Shown here: positions 10,900 through 23,600 of the stretch, piece after piece | Layout: every line of letters starts with the position of its first letter | Numbering within the stretch: the stretch's first letter is position 1 | From: Blastocladiella emersonii ATCC 22665 | Taxonomy: Eukaryota; Blastocladiomycota; Blastocladiomycetes; Blastocladiales; Blastocladiaceae | NCBI GenBank assembly: GCA_025594325.1 | Contig: JANHCV010000001.1 | Span: 5,022,001 to 5,086,000 of the forward strand | Reading direction: 5' to 3' | Length of the DNA: 64,000 bases | Position numbers and translations under genes: made by a program | The notes under the pieces: model-generated | What the model saw: only the letters and a program-made list of their open reading frames with translations | Databases searched by the model: none | What the model was told of the DNA's origin: nothing

Positions 10900-12729
10900 T
10901 CAGCGGGCCGTGACAATGTCGTCGATCTTGAGGACCATCCGGACCGTCTCGGCGGCGAGCTCGATGGCCGAGGTGCAGACGAGGAGGGGCTGGATGACGT
11001 GCTCGTCGAGGATGTTGGTGATGGTGCCCTTGCGCACGTTGATGCCGGCCGTCTTCTCGCCGAGCGCGTGGCGGTTGCGCAGCTCCGTGACGATCGAGAT
11101 CGGGTTGAGCCCGGCGTTCTCGGCGAGCGTGGTCGGGATCACCTCGAGCGCCTCGGCAAACGCCTGGAAGCAGTACTGGTGCATGCCCGTGAGCGTCTTG
11201 GCGTACTTGGACAGCTGGTGCGACACCTCCATCTCGGGCGCGCCGCCGCCGGCAATCAGCGCGCGCTTCTTGACCAGGCACCGGATCACGCACAGCGCGT
11301 CGTGCAGGGACCGCTCCGCCTCCTCGAGGACGAGGCCGTTGGCGCCGCGGCAGATCACCGAAACGGTCTTGGTGGGCACCTTGGCGCCGGCAAACTTGAC
11401 GTAGCGCGAACCCGCCGACTGCACCTCCTCGACGAGGTCCGCGTACCCGAGCTTGTCCTCGGTGAATGAGTCAATGTCGGCGATCGGGCGGCACCCCGTC
11501 GACTTGCAGATGAACTCGACTTCGTCGCGCTCAATGTCCTTGATGACCATGATCTTGAGCTTGGCGAGGAAGTGCAGCGACAGCTCGTTGACCGCGTCGC
11601 GCAGGATCGACTTCTGGATCAGGATCACGTTGGCGCCCGCCTTCTTGATCTTCTTGCACATGTTGAGCAGGTACTGGCGCTCCTCCTTGAGGATCTTGTC
11701 CATTTGGCGGTAGTCGTTGACGACAATCTGGTTCTCCATGTCGGGCTTGGGCGGCGACAGCTGGAACTGGACCAGCGCGATCTTGGCCTTCTCGATGCGC
11801 GACGGGCCGCCGGCCGACTTGATCACGTTCTGGGTCAGGACGAGCCCGTCCATCATCTCCGTGTCGTCGATGGTGCCGCCCACCTTCTTGATGAGGCGCA
11901 CGTCGCGCAGGTCGACGTTGGTGGCCGTGGCCGGGTCAATGACGCGCAGCACCGCGTCGACGGCGATCGGGGACAGCAGCGACGAGTACTGCGACACGAC
12001 CTTGGAGTTGAGCGACGTGGACGCGGCGCGCAGCAGGGACTCGCGGTCGGCCAGGTCGACGGGCGTCGCCATGGCGGTCAGGATCTCGACCGCCTTGCCG
12101 GCGGCGGCCTGGAACGACTCGGCGATCACGGTCGGGTGGATGCCCTTAGACAGCATCTTCTCGGCCGCGTTGAGCAGCGAGCCGCCGAGCACGACCACCG
12201 ACGTGGTGCCGTCGCCGGCCTCGACGTCCTGAGCAGCCGACAGGTCGACGAGCTACGCGATCGGTGGCAGGAGGTTAGCGGGACTCGTGGGTCGCTGCTT
12301 ACAAGAATCGCGTACCATGCGACCAGCGGGGTGCATGACGCTCATGTGCTTGAGGATGGTGGCGCCGTCGTTGGTGACGATCACCTCGCCGGTGCCGGTC
12401 TGGATCTGTTTTCGGTGGAGAACGCGTCGTCGTGGTCGTCAGCGGTCCGGTTCTGCGGAAAGGCGCAGAGTTGCACGGCAGACGCGCACCATCTTGTCCA
12501 TGCCGCGGGGGCCGAGACTGGTGCGGACCGCGTCCGAGACGGCTACACACGTTACGCGGACGAGAATCAGTCTCCGTGTCCCGGGCACGCGACAGCGACG
12601 CGAAGCAGACGCACCCTTGGCGGCCACAATGTTGGACTTGCGGACCTCCTCGGGCTTGGTCTTGTCCTTGAAGGTTCCGCCCTGGTTGCCGCCCGAGGAC
12701 GGCGCAGAGGGTGCGGCGGCGGCAGACAT
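10900..12729 (-). CDS. CCT4: T-complex protein 1 subunit delta (CCT4)
   Basis: Four exons (12729-12615, 12542-12490, 12405-12316, 12252-10900) encode 536 residues, the usual length for this subunit. It is one of eight paralogous subunits of the cytosolic chaperonin that folds actin and tubulin. Group II chaperonin signatures are clear: [21 protein letters not shown] and the ATP-site motif [16 protein letters not shown], and near the end GINVRKG. Delta rather than another subunit is indicated by [30 protein letters not shown] and the overall C-terminus. All junctions keep frame and three of four lie within conserved motifs. The gene is divergent from RPN9. Confidence 0.95.
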
Positions 12730-13189
12730 GGTTGGGTGCTGGGTGATGGGTTTCCTGGGTGATCCGCTTTCGTGAAGCGTGTGCGCGCGGCCGTTGATCC
12801 GTTGCAGCGAGTGGTGGGGGAGATCCGTTCGAGGGATGCTTCCTTGCCGAGGTCGGTCTCGAGGCAGCGCAGGAGCGTGAGACTATGGGGGCGACGCGAG
12901 GGGGTCGCCGGTGGCCGTGGAGGTGGGCGTTCGCTGCCGCCGTGTTTCTCACACGCGCCGCCAGGGGGGCGCGCCCTGAAGGTCTTCCTTGCCGATCAGT
13001 CCCCTTCGCGACGGGCGTGGCAGCCGCCCAACGTGAGCAGCCCACCCCGACGCGCGTGGCAGGCGGTGCCGGTGACCTCAGCCCCGCCCGGACGTCAGCA
13101 CGCGCCGCTCACCGACCGACCGCGTTCGCTCGGCCAGCCATCGCGTCGCCGCTCGCGCTCCCTGCAACGCATCGACCACCACCGTCACC
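12730..13189. promoter_or_regulatory. Divergent promoter region CCT4 / RPN9
   Basis: A 460-bp GC-rich region separates the start codons of a chaperonin gene and a proteasome gene. I see no TATA box, no recognised proteasome-control element and no credible frame. Confidence 0.5.
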
Positions 13190-14475
13190 ATGTCCAGTGC
13201 TATGCAGATCGACCTCAACCCGCGCGGCTACCTGCGCTCCGCGCGGGCCGCCGCCCAGGCCGCCGGCGCCGCCGACGTCGTGGCCGCCCTCAACGTCTTT
13301 GAGGACCTCTACGACCGCAAGTGCGTGGCACTGTGGGACACACCGGTTGCACCAACCTGACCACGCAAACGCTCCTGCGTAGGCTCTGGCACCAGCTGTC
13401 GACCGAGATCGACCGGTTCCTGACGCTGCCTGCGGCGGGCACCTACCTCGTGGACCTGTACGAGCAGTTTGTGCGCGACTTCGAGTCCAAGCTCAACAAG
13501 TTGTCGCTGGTTGCGGGCATCGGCGAGGCCGTGGCGCGCCACCTGCCCGACCACCCGGCGCGCATCGAGTTCCTGACTTCGCTCGCCGAGCGCGTGGCCC
13601 CCGCGCCGCCGAAAAAGGACGAGGAGCACCTGCACACGGTCGACGTCGAGGCCGTGTCGGCGCACCTCCTCGCCTCGACCCACGCCGCCTACTACCAGCT
13701 GCTCGCCGCCCAGTACGACGCGGTCGCCGCCCACATTGCCGCGTCCGAGAAGGTGCTCGACGCCATGGACGGCGTCGACACGCGTGTCTCGTCCGCCTTC
13801 TACCGCGTCGCCGCCGACTACTACAAGGCCAAGTCGGCGTTCGCCAAGTTCTACAAGACGTCGCTGCTGTACCTCGGGTGCGTCGGCGATGTCGCCGAGC
13901 TGCCCGTCGCCGAGGCGACGGACCGCGCCTACGAGCTCGGCATCGCCGCGCTGCTGTCGGACGAGATCTACAACTTTGGCGAGCTGCTCATGCACCCGAT
14001 CCTCGACAAGCTCGACGGCACGCCGCGCGCGTGGCTCAAGTCGCTGCTGTTCGCCTTCAACGCCGGCGACATTGCCGCGTTCGAGAAGATGGCGTCGGCG
14101 CTCACCGCCGAGCCCCTGCTCGTCCAGAACATGACGCTGCTGCGGCAAAAGATCTGCCTCATGGCCCTCATCGACTTTGTCTTCAAGCGCAAGCCCAGCG
14201 ACCGCGTCGTCCCCTTTGCCGCCGTCGCCCAGCACACGCGTCTGCCGATCGGCGAGGTCGAGCACCTCCTCATGAAGGCCCTCGCCCTCAACCTCATCAA
14301 GGGGTCCATGGACCAGGTCGACGCCACCGTCACCGTCACCTGGGTCGCGCCCCGCGTCCTCGACCGCTCCCAGATCCTCGTCATGGCCGACCTCCTCGCC
14401 GGATGGACCGCGCGCGTCCAGGACGTGGCCAAGGAGCTCGAGGCCAACGGCGCCGAGCTCTTCACGTCCGCTTAA
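13190..14475 (+). CDS. RPN9: 26S proteasome regulatory subunit RPN9 (PSMD13)
   Basis: Exons 13190-13320 and 13383-14475 give 407 residues, close to yeast Rpn9. The protein is a PCI-domain subunit of the lid of the 19S particle. The N-terminal motif LWHQLSTEIDRF, then LYEQFVRDFE and KLNKLSLV, match the family. The C-terminal PCI winged helix includes RLPIGEVEHLLMKALAL and a final helix-rich tail. The 62-bp intron (GTGCGT to GCGTAG) splits the Lys codon before LWHQ. The stop lies 48 bp from that of the convergent cyclic-nucleotide-binding gene. Confidence 0.93.
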
Positions 14476-14523
14476 TCGCGTTCGTTGCGACCGATGAGAG
14501 AGCGAGAGAGAATACATGGTGGT

Positions 14524-16905
14524 TTACATTCCGAAAAACTTGCGATCCCCATCCGCCCGCTTCTTGCGCGCCACCACCTCTTCGACGATTTTACTCTTGA
14601 CCTTGCCGTACGCGCGCGCCCGCAGGTACCCGCGCACGAGCGCGTCGGTCCGCGGCCGCATGTTCGCGACCGTCTGCATCGCCGCCAGCGTCGCGTCGCT
14701 CGCCGCCTTGAGGAACGCCGCGTTCGGGAACTCGACTACCTCCGTGTCCGCCTCGTCCGCGATGTACGTCGCCTGCGCCGCGAAGACCGCGTACGCGTCG
14801 ACGACGTGCCGCGACGCATCGCCCGTGGTGGCAGTGGTGGCCGTGGAACGGGGGGAGGCGGTGGTGTTGGGCGTGATATGGATCGACTGCTCCTCGAAGA
14901 AATCGCCCGCCTTGAGCACCCCGACGACCAAGAACCGCCCATCAACGCGATCCCCGCGCCGCTCGTCGTACGCGGCCGCGTTCGCGGGGATTCGGTGCCA
15001 CACCATAAACCGCGGGGTCGCCACGGCGTCGCGGTGCCGATGGTCCGCGACTTCAGAGTCCGGCGCCGCGTACACCCCGTCGAGCGGCGTGGTCGCCGGG
15101 ATCGTGTCGATGCGCTGGCGCCAGAACTCGACCCACCGCACCACGCGCACGGTGCCGCGCCGCACAAAGTACACGGCGCGCAGCGACTGGCCCTGGTGCA
15201 CGACGACATCGTCGCGGTTCAGCTCGCGCACGATCCCGACCCCGGCAAGCGCCGCGCGCTCCGCGTCTGTCATGGCGCGCCCGACGGGCGTGGTGGGGGC
15301 GAGGAAGGCCAAGTGCAGCGCGGCTTCCGCGGTGCGGTCGGCGGCCAGGATCCGGTCGATTTCCGGTTTATCGATGCGCAGCAGCTCGCACTGCGACGTC
15401 GTCACGACCGACGCCGTGCGCGGCGTGTCGTGGAACACGGCCAGGTCGCCGAACATGTCCCCCGCGGCGAGCGGGCGCAGCACGCGGCGTAGCACGCGGC
15501 CGTCGTCGAGCGTCTCGGTCTTGTACGCCTCGCACGTCCCGCTCACGATCAGGTAGATGGACACGGCGCGGTGGCCCTCGCGCAGCACGACGCGCCGCGC
15601 GTGCACGGTGCCCAGGTCCACGGCGCCCGCGATGTCGCGGACCACGCGCCGCGAGAAGCGTTTGAGCCCGACGTAGTGACGCAGGTACGTCGCGATCAGG
15701 TGCACGTCCGCGTCGGTCCGTGGGACCGCGCGCAGCGCGCGGCGGACGGCGGGGGACAGGGCGAACATGGCGCGCGACGCCGCAAAGTCGCTCAGCACGA
15801 GGCTCAGCGACGCGCCGAACCCGGACCCGCCGCCACTTCCCGCCGCCTGCCCCTTCGCGGGCGTAGCAAACGGCGCGTGCCCCTTGCGACCCGTCGTCGG
15901 CCCGTGGTGGTGGTAGTGCATATCGCGGTGCGTCCCGTCGAGGTCGCGCATCACGACCACAGGCCCCGCCCCCGCGGCCGCCGTCGTGGGCCCGACCACG
16001 GTCGTCGCGTCGGCGCGCTCGTACAGGGCAAACACGCGGAACACGATGCCCAGCAGCCGCACGCACTTGCGCCACCGCACCAGGTTGCGCTGCGCGCGCT
16101 CCGACTGCCCCGGCGTGTTGGTGTTCGGGTTCGCGAGCGGGCCCGCGCGGAGGGCGAGGACGGGGACGACCAGGCAGCTCGCGCTGCTGCCGGTGCTGCT
16201 CGCGTTGCTGGTCGAGCGGCCGAGTGGGACGGGGTCGGGGGTCAGCGAGGACATGGAGGAGAGGGACGAGGAGGCCGAGGCCGCGGTCCACGACACACCC
16301 GGCTTGAGCCGCCCGCTGCCCGTCCACCCGCCCGCGGGACGCACGGGCGTGGTGCGGCCGTGGCTGCTCGCGTTGAGCGAGTTGGTGGAGCTACCGTCTG
16401 CCGGGGAGTGGATCGCGACGGACGGGAGCTCGGCGACGGGGACCGTGCTCGTATCCACCTCCTCTTCTTCCACCTTGGCGCTGGAAGCGACCGAGGACGC
16501 AGACCCAGTCGGCGGCGCGACGGCGAGCGGGAGCTTGAGAAACCCCGACCCGCCCGTGCTCCCCGCAAAGCTGCCGCGGCGGATCGTGCGCGGGCTGCCG
16601 AGCGACGCGTTGGGCGCGCTCAGGCTCAGCGCCGTCTGGATATCGGCCGTCAGCACGCTCGCGGTCACGGTGGCTCGGCGCGCCGTTAGTCCGCGGGGTG
16701 GCGGGGCAGCGGCAGCAGCCGGGGAGATGATCATGGGCGGCGGAGGGCCACCGACATCGAGGGCGAGCGGACGGGTTGGGGAGATCGAGATGCTCTTGCG
16801 GCGCTGCGGCGACCCGCCGCCGCCCGCAAACAGCGCCGAGGCGCGCAGGGGCGGCGGCGAGCCCGGGTTCACGTCGTTGAGGCCGAGCGAGGTGAGGCGG
16901 TCCAT
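14524..16905 (-). CDS. Protein with tandem cyclic-nucleotide-binding domains
   Basis: A single frame of 793 residues. The first 250 residues are Ser/Pro/Ala-rich and probably disordered. A cyclic-nucleotide-binding domain spans about residues 400-520. Its phosphate-binding cassette reads MFGDLAVFHDTPRTASV, so the Arg contacting the phosphate is kept, while the usual Glu is Asp. A second, more divergent domain at about 545-720 has VHQGQSLRAVYFVRRGTVRV and carries an insertion of low complexity. The C-terminus is basic (KSKIVEEVVARKKR). There is no kinase inhibitor site or channel segment, so it resembles CNBD2-type sensors more than a PKA regulatory subunit. A TGTAG just upstream of the start could end a 5' UTR intron. 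Confidence 0.78.
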   Translation of the reverse strand: MDRLTSLGLNDVNPGSPPPLRASALFAGGGGSPQRRKSISISPTRPLALDVGGPPPPMIISPAAAAAPPPRGLTARRATVTASVLTADIQTALSLSAPNASLGSPRTIRRGSFAGSTGGSGFLKLPLAVAPPTGSASSVASSAKVEEEEVDTSTVPVAELPSVAIHSPADGSSTNSLNASSHGRTTPVRPAGGWTGSGRLKPGVSWTAASASSSLSSMSSLTPDPVPLGRSTSNASSTGSSASCLVVPVLALRAGPLANPNTNTPGQSERAQRNLVRWRKCVRLLGIVFRVFALYERADATTVVGPTTAAAGAGPVVVMRDLDGTHRDMHYHHHGPTTGRKGHAPFATPAKGQAAGSGGGSGFGASLSLVLSDFAASRAMFALSPAVRRALRAVPRTDADVHLIATYLRHYVGLKRFSRRVVRDIAGAVDLGTVHARRVVLREGHRAVSIYLIVSGTCEAYKTETLDDGRVLRRVLRPLAAGDMFGDLAVFHDTPRTASVVTTSQCELLRIDKPEIDRILAADRTAEAALHLAFLAPTTPVGRAMTDAERAALAGVGIVRELNRDDVVVHQGQSLRAVYFVRRGTVRVVRWVEFWRQRIDTIPATTPLDGVYAAPDSEVADHRHRDAVATPRFMVWHRIPANAAAYDERRGDRVDGRFLVVGVLKAGDFFEEQSIHITPNTTASPRSTATTATTGDASRHVVDAYAVFAAQATYIADEADTEVVEFPNAAFLKAASDATLAAMQTVANMRPRTDALVRGYLRARAYGKVKSKIVEEVVARKKRADGDRKFFGM

Positions 16906-17650
16906 TTGCTACATCGCTGCTGTTTGGTTTCGATGAAGGTGCTTGGGAGCAGGTCTCGAGAGGTGCGTGCGGTGCGAGACAGCGGCCGAGGAAACGCGAG
17001 ACGCGTCGCGTAAAGGGGTGCGTCTCACGTGGAACGCGTGTTTGATTTTCGCCGGGCGAGCGCGAGTGGCGAGAGGTCGGCGAACGTGCGCGTGCCCGCC
17101 CGTCGCCGTCGCTGCTGCCCCACCCGCACCGCGCCGCCCATCCTCCCGCCTCCCGCCCGCTGCCCCGCCTGCCCTCCGTGCCCCCCACCTCGATCGCAGC
17201 GGGACTTGCTGCAACGGCCCTCCGCCCGCCCGCCCTGCACCCCTCCGCCCCCTGGACCGGATCGGACGGACCGGACCCCGCCCGACCAGACACGTCCCTC
17301 CCTCCCCGCTGCTCGGCCTTGGCCTCGGCTCGCACGGCTCTTCTGCTTCGCTGTCCGCCATCTGCCTACCGGCCGACCATCACTCGTGCGCGCGGCGAGC
17401 ACTGGTCTTGTCCCCGACGTCTCGCTCGGCGACTCGACCGCTCCTCTCCGCGACGACTTTTGCGGCTGGTCCTGCACCCCACCACCCCCTCCAAGGTACG
17501 CCGACTCGGGTCGTCCCGGCATAGCCGCCGCACCGTCCTGATCCTGGTCTGATCGCTGATCTGTCGCGTTTAGCTCCGCCCGCCCCTCACCGTCTCTCCC
17601 CCTTCCGCTGACGTGAGGCCCTCGGAGCTCCGCCCACCCCATTCGCGACC
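16906..17650. promoter_or_regulatory. Divergent promoter with repeated TGCGAGAC words
   Basis: This 745-bp region separates two divergent genes. It holds TGCGAGAC at 16973-16980, CGCGAGACGC at 16995-17004 and TGCGTCTCAC at 17019-17028, all copies or inverted copies of the window's recurrent word. From about 17095 to 17640 the plus strand is pyrimidine-rich, suggesting a long CU-rich leader for the downstream gene. Confidence 0.5.
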
Positions 17651-20600
17651 ATGCTGGGCTTCCGGCTCGCGTCGCCCGACGACGGGTCGCCGCAGTACCA
17701 GCAGCAACACGCCGCGCCGGCCGCGCCCAACGACTCCGTCTCGCCCGGCCCCGCCGTATCGGATCTCGCGCCTGGCGGCGGCGGCGGCCAGTATCAGCAG
17801 CAGCAGTACCCGTTCCCGAGCTACTATGGCGGTGATGGGCAGCAGCAGCAGCAGCAGCAGTCGTTCCAGCAACAGCAGCAGCCCGCCTACGTCGCTCGTC
17901 CCGGTCCCGGGTCCCTTCGCAAAATCGCGTCGCTGCCCGCCCTCGACATGACCGTCGGCGGCTCGCTCGCCGCTGCTCGGTCCGTGCCGAGCCCGCTCGG
18001 GTCTCCGCCGGCGACGGCCACCGCCACGGGCCGGTTCCGCTCGTTCCACCCGCAGCAGCAGCAGCAGCAGTCACCGCCGCAGCAGCAGCAGGACCAGCTT
18101 CTCGGGTCCTCCTCGGCCGCCGACCACCTCGACGCGACCGAGGCCTCGCTTGCGAACATGGCCGCGCGCCTGACGCTTGACGAGGACGAAGAGGTCGCTG
18201 CCGCCACAACGGCGGCTGGCCAGCAGCGTGCCGACGGTAACGACTCGGGCCTGCTCTTCTCCGACGGTCTCGGCACCGCCCGCGCGACCTCGGCCCTCCA
18301 GTCCGTGATCCTCAACTGGCAAGACATGCCCAACGACAGCTTGCACCAGCAACAGCAGCACTCGGACCAGCAGCAGCAAGACCAGCAGCAGCAGCAGTAC
18401 TATCCCTCGTCCTCTTCCTCCTCGTCCTCCACGGCGCGCCATGCGTCGTCGTCCTCCACTTCCTCGTCGTCTCAGCATACCCCACTCCCCTCGCCGCCCT
18501 CGTCGGCCTCGGTCACCACCCCGCCGACCTCGGCGCTCGGTCTCGGCCGCCTGCCCTCCTCGATCCTGGACCCGGCCGCAGGCTTCGACTTCCAGCGCTC
18601 GCACCACCACCAGCAGCTCCAGCAGCAGCAGCACCAGTCCCGGCTGCACCGCGCCTCGACTACGCTCTCGGCCGCCAAGCAGCTCCCCAACCCGTTCAAG
18701 CCGTCGGCCGCCGGCTCCGCCGACCTCCACCATACCACGTCGCTGCCCTCGTTGCGCCGGCACTTTAACCCCACCTCCTCTACCTCCACCACCAGCAACA
18801 ACAACCCGTCTTTGGGTGGCACCGGCAGCGGCCCGCGCGCCGCCTTTGCCGCGTCCGCGACCACCGTGGCCCCCGCCCACTTCTACCCGCCCCACCAGTT
18901 CACGTCCTCGACCGCCGCCGAGCCCGAGCCGATCCTGACCGCCGACGACGCGCACGCCATGGAGTCGAGCGTCGCCGCCCTCCCCGCGTCCTCGCTCCGC
19001 CCGCTCCCGCCCCACGGCCACGGCCCGCGCCCGACGTCCATGATCTTCCTCCCGCCCAGTATCGGCGGCGAGCATGACGACCGCGAGAGCGCCGGCAGCG
19101 GCAGCAACTTCCAGCAGTTCCACCCGCCGCAGCCCTCGCAGCACCACCAGCCGCAGCAGCAGCACCATCACCCGCAGCTCGGCCGGTCCCGCTCGACGCC
19201 GTTCCTCGGCCGCTACGCCCCGCCCATGTCGCCCAGCAGCGGGTCCGCTGCCGCTACGGGTCCGGGGCTCTTTGCTTCGCCCCCGGGCGGCGCGTCTATC
19301 AGCAACATGGGATCGCCCGCCGGGTCCGGCAGCGGTCTCCGCCACTCGATGACCATGGACGACGATTTCATGTACCAGCAGCACGCGCACGCGCACCAGT
19401 TCGAGCAGCAGCAGCAGCAGCAACACCAGGGGTACCACCCGCAGCAGCAGCAGCAGCACGGCGGCCACCACCAGTTCCGCGGCGGTCCTCACGCCACCCC
19501 GCCCGCGTCGCAGTCGCACTCGCAGGCCTCGTCCCCGCCGCTCGTGCCCACGGGCCAGGGCTGGGGCCAGTACCCGGGCGATGGTGCCGATGCGTTCGGG
19601 CATCCCGACGATGTTCATTTCGGCGCCGACTACCAGAAGCAGCAGCACGACCTCGCGTACTACGACGACGGCAGCGACCTCGCGCTCCCGCCGACCCCGC
19701 CGGGCTCGTCGGCGCGGTACTCGCCGCGCAACGGGCCGCGCGAGATCGACATGGGTCCCGACGCCGGCGGTAACGAGTTCGGCGCCGCCGGTGCCGCGTA
19801 CTACGGGTACCACCACGACGGCGGTAGTGGCGCACTCCCGCCCCAGTCGCCGCACCACCCGCTCGAGTATAACCCATACCATCCTCATCAGCACCAGCTG
19901 CCGCCCTCGGCGCATCACCACCAGCAGTACGCGCACCCGCCCCCGCTCTCGCCGCCCGCGCACCAGCAGCAGCACCACCACGGGTACCACCCGCAGCAGC
20001 AGCACCAGTCGCGGTCGCATCAGCACCAGCAGTACCAGCAGTACCAGGACGGGTGCCCCGCAGCCCCGCAGCGGTACCACCACCACCAGCAGCACCAGCA
20101 GCAGTACGCGCCGCCGCCGCCTGGCGTGCCGTATCCGGGCGCCCCGTCGCCCTCGCGCGGTGGCTACGCCGCCGACCCCGGTTTCTCGCACGCGCACCAG
20201 ACCAGCTCGCTCGGCCGCGCCGCTGGCGCCCGGCTGGCCCACGCCGCCGTCCTCGCCAACAGCAATCGCCCGCGGTCCTTCTCGGCGTCCGCGTCGCCCG
20301 TTCCGCCGTCGCCGCCGTCCCGTCCCCCGATCCCGAGCTACGTGCCCTTCTACCCGCAGTCCCAGCGTCAGCAGCAGCAGGCGCAGGCGCAGGCGGCCCA
20401 GCAGGCGGCCCAGCAGTTTGACGCCAACGCCGAGCAGCAGCTCCCCGCCATCTCGCGCGGCGGATCGCCCGTCGGCTCGCGGCCCGGCTCGAGCCGCGGC
20501 GGCGCCCTGGTCCCGACCAGCAAGCCCAAGCCCAGCGGGCACGCGCGCACGTCGAGTCTCGGCGGCGCGAACCGCGTGCTCGTCCTCGCCAACCTGCCGC

Positions 20601-23600
20601 CGCCCGGCACCGTTGTGCAGGCGCTCGGCTCGCCGACGACTCCAACGACGCCCAAGGCGCCCGCGCTGATGACCGTGGCGGCGTCGACCTCGCCCGTGAC
20701 GTTTGTCCCGAGCCAGTCCCCGATCGCCGCGTCGCTCGTGCCGTCGCTCCAGGCGCTCGGCGGGTGGGCCGCGACGCGCATCCACCACCACGCGCTCAAG
20801 CTCGTCACCTCGCACGCCGGCACCTCGGCGTTCCCGTCGTACCTCTCGATCCTCGGCGGCGACAACGTCGAGTTCCAGTTCGGGTTCCCGCCCGCGCCCG
20901 GGTCCGCCGCCGCGCTCTCGGCCATGTCCGGGCCCGGTGGGATGGGGCTCGGGTCGGGCTCGCTTGGTAAGAGTGCCGGTGCCGCAGCCGCCGCGGCGCT
21001 TGCCGCGCAGCAGCAGCTCCAGCTCCAGGCCCAGCAGCAGCAGCAGCACCACCCCAACACGGTCGCGTTCGTCCTCGTCGAGCAGGTCGCGCTCGGCGCG
21101 CGCGCGGTCGAGCTGCATGTCCCGACGTGCACCAGGTGCGTTCGCTTTTGGGATTGTTCCGCTCTCGTGAGCCTCGATCTAACCCACCATGATTCCATAG
21201 CGCCCCGAACCACCTCCTGTCGTGGACCACCGTGTACGCGGCCAACAGCTTTGGCATCTACCGGCTGACGCCGCTGCAGGCGCACGTGCTCCCGCTGTTT
21301 GTCCGCCCGCTCGTGCAGTACTCGGAGCGCATCATCAACAAGGAGAAGATGCCGCACCTCGTGCTCGCCGTTGGCGAGGGCGGCGCCGGCAAGACGTGGT
21401 CGTACCTCCTCGGGTGCATCGACTACATTGTCCGCGGAAGCCACTTCCAGCGGGGCGGGCAGCAGCAGAACCAGAACCAGCAGCAGGGTAATGGACAGCA
21501 GCAGGGTCAGGGCGACGGACGTACGTCTTCGTGGGGTTTTGAGCGGGGATTGGCGATTGGCTAACGATCGTACCGTGTACCCTATAGGTGGTCGCAACAA
21601 CGGGAACAACAACGCCGGCGGCGCGGGCCCCAAGGCCGTCATCCTGCTCCCGACCAAGGAGGCCGTTGTCAAGATGCGCAACCTGCTCGCCGAGCTCGCC
21701 ACGGCCATCACCAACTCGTGGATGAAGAGCCAGGACATTGCCTGCACCACGTCGCCCGGTGGCGGGAGCCCCGTCGTCAACCCTGGGTCGCGCCAGCAGC
21801 AGCAACCGCAGCAGCCGCAGCAGGCGGGGCAGCCGCCGCAGCAGGGCCAGCAGGCCGGCGGCGCGTCCGCGGCCAAGCCGCACCGGCTCGTGTCGTACAT
21901 TGCGATCCTCGGCAACATCCTCAAGACGCGTCTCGTCAAGCAGCTCAACGACCACGACATCATCGTGTCGACGCCCAACAGCCTGCGGCAGGTGGTCGAG
22001 GCCAACCGGCTGCGCCTCGACAACATCAAGTACTTTGTCCTCGACGAGATCACGCGCGTGCACGAGGCGCCCAGCCTGCACCAGCTCGCCGACGATGTCG
22101 CCGCCGTCGTCGCGCGCCTCCCCGTCTCGACCAAGCAGCACCCGATCAAGCTCGTCCTCTTCTCGCGCCACTGGAACAACAACGTCCAGTTCCTCACCGA
22201 GCGCATCGCCGGCGTCTTCCGCGTCGTCCCGCCCACGATGCCCGCGAACAGCAGCAACGGCGCGCAGCAGCACCAGCAGCAGGCCGCCGCGCACGCCGAT
22301 GGGACGCCCGCGGGCACCCGCGCGTCGTCGCCTGTCCTCCCGACGGGGCCCGCGGTGCCGGCGACCACGACGTGCGAGTCGTACCTCAAAATCGTCGTGT
22401 GCCCCAAGGCGTTCCCCAACACGCTGTTCCCGCGGCCGTGCCTCGTCCCGTTCGCGCGCCACGTGTTCCGGTGCCTCGCGCACATCCCGCACCACTTCAT
22501 CCGGTGCCCGCGCGGCCAGCCCGGCGCCAAGCTCGACACGCTCCTCGATGTGCTCATGGGCGAGTTCCCGATGCATGACCCCGCGCTCGTCGACTCGGTC
22601 CACGGCGCGCCCGTCCCGCCGCAGTACGCGCACCAGCTCGTTGCGCAGCAGCAGCCGGCCATGGGCCGGTACGGGCACCACCACCACCACCACCATCGTG
22701 CCGCGAGTGTCGGGATCCAGTCGTCGGCGCGCGGCGGTGGTGGGTACCACCACCAGCAGCAGCAGCTCCCGCCGCTCGGGCCCGGGTTCATTGTCCTCGT
22801 CAACTCGCGGCACGAGGCCATTGAGCTCCACTCGGCGCTCATCCACTCGCCCATCGCGCGCGCCGTGCACCTGGTCCTCCCCGAGACGCTCGAGTCGACG
22901 CTGGCCGCCGTGCGCAACGGCGCCTTTGCCGACCTGCACGCGCACCACCAGTACCAGCACCAGCAGCAGCAGTACCCGACGTACGTGCCGCAGCAGCAGG
23001 CTGGGTTCGGCGTGCCGTGGCAGCAGCAGGCGCTCCAGGCTAGCGGGATCCGGATCCCGCCGCCGCTCCAGCAGCAGCCGGGTGTCCCCGTTGCGTCGCC
23101 CAGCTCGTCGGCCTCGTCGCCGCTCCTCGGCCACTCCGCGTCGGGCGCCACGTCGCCAACGCCCGCGGCGGTCCCGCCCGCGCTCGTCCTCATCACGGTG
23201 CGGCCCGACCCGCAGGCGGCCGGCGCCGACGCGTGGATGCCGGACCTCAAGGCCGTCGCGCACGAGCTCAGCTACACGATCGTCAACTACACGTGCCCCG
23301 CGGCCGTCGACGACTACTACCTGTCGCTGCTCACCTACGTCACGCCCAACGTCGCCACGGGCGTCGACGTGTCTCTCAAGGTCGCGCTGTCGCCCAACAA
23401 GGTGCCGCTTCGCATGCTCCCCGTCGCCCTCGTCACGCTGTTCGCGGGCGAGCTGCCCGCGCCTGCGGGGTCTGCTGCGGCGGAGCCTGCCGCAGTCGAT
23501 GAGAGCGGCGAGGACGCCGAAGACGCGGCGGCACCTGGCGGTGACGCGACGACGTCTGCGTCTGCGTCCGCGTCCCCGACGGCGCCTGTTGCCGCGGGCC

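Noticed and set aside
18071..21118. A 1015-codon open frame on the minus strand, opposite the Q-rich protein
   Set aside because: It is the complement of CAG/CAC/GCC-rich codons and reads as Leu/Arg/Val runs. No motif or domain is visible, and the plus frame has helicase motifs and spliced continuity.
20368..23250. A 960-codon minus-strand frame opposite the helicase core
   Set aside because: Composition shadow rich in Cys/Trp/Arg from Gln/Ala codons; no signal, domain or splice support.
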